Program-made: the position numbers and the translations under genes | The notes under the pieces: model-generated | What the model was told of the DNA's origin: nothing | What the model saw: the letters and a program-made list of their open reading frames with translations, nothing else | Databases searched by the model: none | Part shown: positions 59,392 through 64,000 of the stretch, piece by piece | Layout of the letters: the number at the start of each line of letters is the position of its first letter | Numbering within the stretch: position 1 is the first letter of the stretch | From: Microbacterium testaceum | Lineage (GTDB): Bacteria; Actinomycetota; Actinomycetes; Actinomycetales; Microbacteriaceae | Length of the DNA stretch: 64,000 nt | Direction: 5' to 3' | Assembly (NCBI RefSeq): GCF_029761935.1 | Contig: NZ_CP121699.1 | Coordinates: 1,922,001 to 1,986,000, forward strand

Positions 59392-60573
59392 ATGCCCGAC
59401 CGCATCCACCTCGCCGTCGCCCTGGACGGGGCCGGCTGGCACCCGGCTGCGTGGCGCGAGCCCACGGCCCGGCCCACCGAGCTGACCTCGGCCGCCTACT
59501 GGCGCGCCCTGGCCCGTACGGCCGACGGAGCGGGACTCGTCCTCGCGACGATCGAAGACGCGCTGAGCCTGGGCGGACGATCGTTCGAGCCGGATGCCGA
59601 GACCCGCCGCGACCGCGCCCGCGGGCGTCTCGATGCGGTGCTGCTGGCGTCGTTCCTGGCCCCGGCCACACGCCGGATCGGTCTCGTCCCCACCGCGACG
59701 ACGACCCACCCCGAGCCCTTCCACCTGGCGACGGGCCTGCAGACGCTCGACCACGTGAGCGGCGGCCGCGCGGGTGTCCGACTCGTCGCGGGCTCGACCG
59801 CGCAGGAGCGCCGGAACTTCGGGCGCCGCACCGACGGACCGGCCGGGTTGCCGGCATCCGGTCGCGTCGAAGACGACCCCGCGCTTCTCGCCGCCTTCCG
59901 CGAGGCGGGGGAGGTCGCCGACGTCATCCGGCGTCTGGCCGACTCGTGGGAGGACGACGCGATCGTCCGCGACCTCGACTCGGGGAAGTTCCTCGACCGC
60001 GAGCGGGTGCACAACGTCGAGTTCGAGGGGGAGTTCTTCTCGATCACGGGCGCGTCGATCGTGCCGCGGTCGCCGCAGGGACAACCCCTCATCACCGCTC
60101 TCGCGCACCAGACGGTCCCCTACCGTTTCGCGGCGGAGCACGCCGACCTCGTGTTCGTCACTCCCGCCGATGCGACCGCGGTGGGGGGCATCCTCGGTGA
60201 CCTCGACGGGGGCGACGACCTGCGCGTGTTCGCCGACCTGCTCGTGCTCGTCGAGGACTCGCGCGCCGAGGCCGAGGCCGTGTGGGCCCGCCTGCAGGAG
60301 CGCGCACCGCTCACGACCGACGCCCGGGTGGTGGTGGGGACCGCCGCCGACGTCGTGGACGAGATCAGGGCCCTCGCCGCGGCCGGCGTCGACGGGGTCC
60401 GCCTACGACCCGCCCGTCTTCCGGCCGACCTCGACGCGATCGCCGACCGGGTCGTCCCCGCGGCGGCGGCGGCCGGCATCCTGCTCCCCGACGACGGCTC
60501 CCCCACGCTCCGCGAACGTCTCGGACTCCCCCGTCTCGCCAGTCGCTACGCCCGTCAGGAGGTCGGCGCGTGA
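59392..60573 (+). CDS. LLM-class flavin-dependent oxidoreductase
   Basis: 393 residues of the luciferase-like fold; RRIGLVPTATTTHPEPFHLATGLQTLDHVSGGRAGVRLV near residue 90 is the conserved barrel block and SITGASIVPRSPQGQPLI near 224 recalls the NtaA/SnaA/DszA subgroup. Predicted to oxygenate with reduced FMN. GAAGGAGCC precedes the ATG. First of a run: LLM, LLM, FAD/NAD(P)-binding protein, acetyltransferase. A reductase partner is not obvious. Confidence 0.85.
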   Translation: MPDRIHLAVALDGAGWHPAAWREPTARPTELTSAAYWRALARTADGAGLVLATIEDALSLGGRSFEPDAETRRDRARGRLDAVLLASFLAPATRRIGLVPTATTTHPEPFHLATGLQTLDHVSGGRAGVRLVAGSTAQERRNFGRRTDGPAGLPASGRVEDDPALLAAFREAGEVADVIRRLADSWEDDAIVRDLDSGKFLDRERVHNVEFEGEFFSITGASIVPRSPQGQPLITALAHQTVPYRFAAEHADLVFVTPADATAVGGILGDLDGGDDLRVFADLLVLVEDSRAEAEAVWARLQERAPLTTDARVVVGTAADVVDEIRALAAAGVDGVRLRPARLPADLDAIADRVVPAAAAAGILLPDDGSPTLRERLGLPRLASRYARQEVGA

Positions 60574-61922
60574 CCCGTCGGCAGATTCACCTCGCCGCGC
60601 ACTTCCCGGGTGTGAACAACACGACCGTGTGGACCGACCCGAGCGCGGGCAGCCAGATCGACTTCTCGTCGTTCGAGCACTTCGCGCGCACGGCCGAGCG
60701 CGGCTTCTTCGACTACCTCTTCCTCGCCGAGGGGTTGCGCCTGCGCGAGCACCGCAGGCAGCTGCACGACCTCGACGTCGCGGGACGGCCGAACACCCTC
60801 GCGATCCTCACGGCCCTGGCCGCCGTCACCGAGCACATCGGCCTGGTCGGCACGCTCAACACGACCTTCAACGAGCCGTACGAGCTGGCGCGGCAGCTCG
60901 GCACCCTCGACCTCTTGTCGAACGGCCGCGCGGGGTGGAACGCCGTGACCAGTTCGGACGCGTTCCACGGCGCGAACTTCCGCCGCGGCGGCTACCTCGA
61001 TCACGCCGACCGGTACGTGCGGGCCGCGGAGTTCGCCGCCCTGTCGAAGGCGCTGTGGTCGTCGTGGCGCGACGACGCCATCGAGGCGGATGCCGAGACG
61101 GGTGAGTTCCTGCGCGCGGACGCCATCGAGCGCGTCCGGCACGAGTCGCGGTTGTTCGACGTCGACGCGGTGTTCGACGTGCCGCGGTCCCCGCAGGGGC
61201 GGCCGGCCATCGTGCAGGCGGGCGACTCCCCCGACGGCCGGGACTTCGCCACGCAGCACGCCGACGTGATCTTCTCGCTGCACACCGCGTTCGATGACGC
61301 GCAGCAGTTCTACCGCGACGTGAAGGGCCGGCTCGCCGCGAACGGTCGCGACGAGGACTCGCTCAAGATCCTGCCGGCCGCGACCTTCGTGCTCGGCGAC
61401 ACCGCCGACGAGGCCCGCGAGCGCTCGCGGGAGATCGCCCTGGCCCAGGTGCGGCCGCAGACGGCGATCACCTACCTCGAGCAGATCTGGAACCGCGATC
61501 TCAGCGGGTACGACGCCGACGGCCCGCTGCCCGACGTCGAGCCCGACACCGGCGTCGAGACCGCGCAAGGCTTCGCCGGGCGCCACGCCGCGATCCGCGC
61601 CCGCGTCGGCCAGCTTCGCGAGCAGGCCGTCGCCGAGAACCTCAGCATCCGCGAGCTCGTCATCCGCCTGACCGCGACGCACACCTTCGTCGGGACGCCG
61701 GAACACGTGGCATCCGAGATCGACCGGTACGTGCAGGAGCGCGCCACCGACGGGTTCACCGTCGTCGGTCACGTCACCCCGCACGGCCTCGACGAGTTCA
61801 CCGACAAGGTCGTGCCGCTGCTGCAAGAGCGCGGGTCGTACCGCCGCTCGTACGACGAGGGCGCCACGCTGCACGACCTGCTCGGCCTGCCCCCGGTCCC
61901 CGCGAACGCCGGGGCGCGATGA
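60570..61922 (+). CDS. LLM-class monooxygenase, NtaA/SnaA/DszA type
   Basis: 450 residues. LAAHFPGVNNTTVWTDPSAGSQIDFSSFEHFARTAERGFFDYLFLAEGL at the N-terminus, NTTFNEPYELARQL near 101, SNGRAGWNAVTS near 117 and PQGRPAIVQAGDSPDGRDFA near 213 are diagnostic for the nitrilotriacetate/dibenzothiophene-sulfone/pristinamycin monooxygenase group. These enzymes use FMNH2 from a separate reductase to cleave C-N or C-S bonds. GTG start overlaps the previous stop; FAD/NAD(P)-binding gene overlaps its own stop. Substrate class suggested: organosulfur or amino-polycarboxylate compound. Confidence 0.9.
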   Translation: MTRRQIHLAAHFPGVNNTTVWTDPSAGSQIDFSSFEHFARTAERGFFDYLFLAEGLRLREHRRQLHDLDVAGRPNTLAILTALAAVTEHIGLVGTLNTTFNEPYELARQLGTLDLLSNGRAGWNAVTSSDAFHGANFRRGGYLDHADRYVRAAEFAALSKALWSSWRDDAIEADAETGEFLRADAIERVRHESRLFDVDAVFDVPRSPQGRPAIVQAGDSPDGRDFATQHADVIFSLHTAFDDAQQFYRDVKGRLAANGRDEDSLKILPAATFVLGDTADEARERSREIALAQVRPQTAITYLEQIWNRDLSGYDADGPLPDVEPDTGVETAQGFAGRHAAIRARVGQLREQAVAENLSIRELVIRLTATHTFVGTPEHVASEIDRYVQERATDGFTVVGHVTPHGLDEFTDKVVPLLQERGSYRRSYDEGATLHDLLGLPPVPANAGAR

Positions 61923-63796
61923 CCGAGCTCGTGATCGTCGGGGCGGGGCCGCGCGCGGTCATGCTCGTCGAGCGCCTGCTCGCGCGGCGGGCGCCCGGCC
62001 CGCTGCGCATCACTCTCGTCGATCCGTTCCCCCCGGGGGCGGGGCGCATCTGGCGGCGCGAGCAGTCGCCCCTGTTGAAGCTCAACTCGATGGCGCGCGA
62101 CGTGACCGTCTTCACCGACGAGTCCTGCACGATCGCGGGACCGATCCGTTCGGGACCGTCGCTCATCGAGTGGGCCGAGCGGGTGCGCGCGGGCACCCTC
62201 CCCGACGTCGCGATCGACGATCCGGAGGTGGATGCCGAGCTGCGCAACCTCCGCCCCGACTCCTTCCCCACGCGACGACTGCAGAGCGCGTACCTCGACT
62301 GGTTCTGGCGCCGCACGGTCGCGATCGCCCCGCCCGGGGTCGAGGTGCGGTGGCACGAGGGAACCGTGCAGTGGGTCGACGACACCCTCGACGGTTACGA
62401 GGTCGCCCTCGCCGACGGCATCCGCCTGCCCGCCGACGTACTCGTCTACGCGATGGGCCACAACGCGCGCGAGCCCGAGGACGCGGTGGTCGCTCTGCGG
62501 GACGCCGCCGTGGGCGCGGGGCTGGCCTACGTCCCGCCGGCGTTCACCGCCGACGCCGACCTCTCCGTCTTCGCCCCCGGCGACGACGTGATCGTCCGCG
62601 GAATGGGATTGGCCGCTGTCGACGCCGTGGTGCTGCTCACCGCCGGCCGGGGCGGGGTCTTCACCCGGCGCGACGACGGGCGCCTGCACTACGAACCGTC
62701 GGGACGCGAGCCGCGACTTCACCTCGGATCCCGCCGCGGCGTGCCCTATCGCTCGAAGGTGTCGTCGCAGTTGCAGGGCGACCCGCCCGTGCGCGAGGTG
62801 CTGACCCCCGCCGCGGTCGCCGAACTGCTCGCGCGCCCCGGCAGCATCGACTTCCTCGACGACGTATGGCCTCTCATCGCGCGCGAGCTCGTGTGGGGCC
62901 ATTACCGCGAGCTCTTCACGGGTCACCCCGAGCGCGTCACGACGACGTGGGAGGCCTTTCGTGAAACCCTTCGAGAAGTGGATGCCGACACCTCGGCCCT
63001 TCGTAGCGCCGCCGCCGCGGTGGTCCCCGATCCCCTCGACCGCTTCGACGTGCGCACGCTCGACGTGCCGCTGGGCGAGGAGACCTTCGCCCGTGCCACG
63101 GACGTGCACGAGCGGGTGCGTCGGCACATCGTCGACGACCTGCACCTGCGCACGAGCCAGGAGCGCAGCACCGCGCAGGCGCTGTTCCTGACGATCCTGA
63201 CGTCCTTCCTGGGCCTGTCCGACATCCCGACGGAGCGGTGGAGTGCGCGCTCCCGCGCGGTCGACCTGCCCGTGACCTGGCACGCGTTCTTCAGCTACGT
63301 CGCTTCGGGGCCGCCCGCGCACCGGCTGGAGGAGTTCCTGGCACTGGAAGAAGCGGAGATCGTCCGCTTCCTCGGGCCCGACGTCGCAGTGAGAGTGGAC
63401 GCCGATCGGGGCTTCGTCGCCTCCTCGCCGCGTACCGACGGTGAGGTGAGCGCTCGAGGGTTGATCGACGCGTGGCTTCCCGCCGCGACCGCCTCGGCGA
63501 GCGAGAACCCCGCGCTTCGCGAGCTCGCGAGCCGCCACGGCCGCGAGGTGCACGTGTCGGACGAGACGTTCACCGGCTCGCTGGGGCGCATCGACGTCGA
63601 CGCCGACGGCCGCGTCGTCGCACGGGACGGGCACGCGCGCGCGGCGATGTTCGCGATCGGACCCTTCACCTCGTCGATGGAGGCCGGGGCTTTCACCCGC
63701 CCGCGCTCCGACTCGCTGTCGCTGCGACAGACCGACCGGATCGCCGGGGCCGTCGCCGCCGCCCTCGCCGCGCGGGCGCCCGCCGGGGTGCGCTGA
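61919..63796 (+). CDS. FAD/NAD(P)-binding protein
   Basis: 625 residues, with an N-terminal nucleotide fold (IVGAGPRAVMLVERLL at 6-21) of the FAD-NAD(P)-binding family (PF13454-like), PPGAGRIWRREQSPLLKLNSMARDVTVF near 38 and DVLVYAMGHNAREPED near 177. The C-terminal half is helical and unassigned. Coupled at ATGA to an LLM monooxygenase, it could serve as a redox partner or as an oxidase in the same pathway. Length of about 600-650 is usual for the family. Confidence 0.8.
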   Translation: MTELVIVGAGPRAVMLVERLLARRAPGPLRITLVDPFPPGAGRIWRREQSPLLKLNSMARDVTVFTDESCTIAGPIRSGPSLIEWAERVRAGTLPDVAIDDPEVDAELRNLRPDSFPTRRLQSAYLDWFWRRTVAIAPPGVEVRWHEGTVQWVDDTLDGYEVALADGIRLPADVLVYAMGHNAREPEDAVVALRDAAVGAGLAYVPPAFTADADLSVFAPGDDVIVRGMGLAAVDAVVLLTAGRGGVFTRRDDGRLHYEPSGREPRLHLGSRRGVPYRSKVSSQLQGDPPVREVLTPAAVAELLARPGSIDFLDDVWPLIARELVWGHYRELFTGHPERVTTTWEAFRETLREVDADTSALRSAAAAVVPDPLDRFDVRTLDVPLGEETFARATDVHERVRRHIVDDLHLRTSQERSTAQALFLTILTSFLGLSDIPTERWSARSRAVDLPVTWHAFFSYVASGPPAHRLEEFLALEEAEIVRFLGPDVAVRVDADRGFVASSPRTDGEVSARGLIDAWLPAATASASENPALRELASRHGREVHVSDETFTGSLGRIDVDADGRVVARDGHARAAMFAIGPFTSSMEAGAFTRPRSDSLSLRQTDRIAGAVAAALAARAPAGVR

Positions 63797-63862
63797 GGCC
63801 CCGCGGAATGCGCAGCGCCTGACGCTGTTGTCTTACGTGCACCTCCCCCAGAACGGATGCCC

Positions 63863-64000
63863 ATGACCACCACCTCCGCCCTCCCCGTTCCGCACGCCGA
63901 CGCCACCGTGCTCGACAACGCCGCGTGGCATGCCCTCGCCGGTCCGCACGCGCACTTCGCGATCGGCGGCGACCTCGTCAAGCGCTATCCCGAGGACGTC
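63863..64000 (+). CDS. GNAT-type acetyltransferase, 5' part only
   Basis: 46 codons run to the window edge. NAAWHALAGPHAHFAIGGDLVKRYPEDV is the typical opening of a family of actinobacterial GNAT acetyltransferases (x-W-x-x-L-x-G-P-H-A-x-F/L). The acetyl-CoA site lies beyond the window. It follows the FAD/NAD(P)-binding gene by 66 bp on the same strand. Confidence 0.65.
   Translation, partial: MTTTSALPVPHADATVLDNAAWHALAGPHAHFAIGGDLVKRYPEDV

Noticed and set aside
1..64000. CRISPR arrays, tRNA/rRNA genes, transposases, prophage genes, att sites
   Set aside because: No regularly spaced identical repeats, no cloverleaf or rRNA-like stretch, and no integrase/transposase family protein was recognised on either strand.

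Overview
The window is very GC-rich and gene-dense, with many GTG starts, frequent ATGA/GTGA overlaps, leaderless-looking promoters (TAnnnT 6-7 nt before the start codon) and constant use of the heptamer GGATGCC/GGCATCC. Together with the protein families this points to an actinobacterium of the Microbacteriaceae, most likely a Microbacterium. No rRNA, tRNA, CRISPR array, transposase or phage gene was seen.

Layout. (1) 0-8.5 kb: the end of a [2Fe-2S] reductase, an MFS exporter, then a six-gene operon: cytosine-deaminase-like amidohydrolase, TauT/NitT-type ABC transporter (ATPase, permease, binding protein), FAD-linked oxidase and creatininase-family hydrolase. It looks like import and breakdown of a small N-heterocycle. 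(2) 8.6-12.3 kb: second MFS protein, alpha/beta hydrolase, TRZ/ATZ-type amidohydrolase. (3) 12.5-19 kb: a catabolic locus with SDR dehydrogenase, TIM-barrel isomerase, DhaK-DhaL kinase, RpiB-type isomerase, GntR regulator and MHS symporter, resembling tetritol/tetrulose pathways. (4) 19-22 kb: esterase, SDR, MetF-like protein. (5) 22-40 kb: purine catabolism: xanthine-dehydrogenase-type enzyme (FAD subunit plus fused FeS-Mo subunit), allantoate amidohydrolase, PucG-like aminotransferase, HpxZ/AtzH-amidase fusion, acetamidase/formamidase, allantoinase, allantoin-racemase-like protein, NCS1 permease, XRE-cupin regulator, OHCU decarboxylase, HIU hydrolase and FAD-dependent urate hydroxylase. This could take xanthine through urate, allantoin and allantoate to ureidoglycine and oxalurate. 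(6) 40.3-42.7 kb: a less GC-rich type VII secretion toxin/immunity cassette. (7) 42.8-48 kb: AhpD-like ORF, M20 hydrolase, polar-amino-acid-type ABC transporter. (8) 48-64 kb: acetyltransferases, DUF1684 protein, three luciferase-like monooxygenases, aminotransferase, peptide-type ABC transporter, GlcD-like dehydrogenase, FAD/NAD(P)-binding protein.

Regulation. Six promoters, all in front of amidohydrolase or purine-locus genes, share GAAAC (once GTAAC) exactly 10 bp before TAnnnT, and five TGTT-N9-AACA sites lie beside or on them. The XRE-cupin/NCS1 divergent region has two TGTGAA-N8-TTCAC sites, and the tetrulose-like locus has two ATTGTTAACA sites.

Repeats. About 17 intergenic palindromic elements (roughly 50-100 bp, arms 9-23 bp) are spread through the window, in sequence classes built around CTCCTG/CAGGAG, GTGTCC/GGACAC and CAACCTC. 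One lies in frame inside the xanthine-dehydrogenase-type fusion gene at its domain junction; another forms the end of a small coupled ORF. All conclusions are from reading the sequence; no database search was run.
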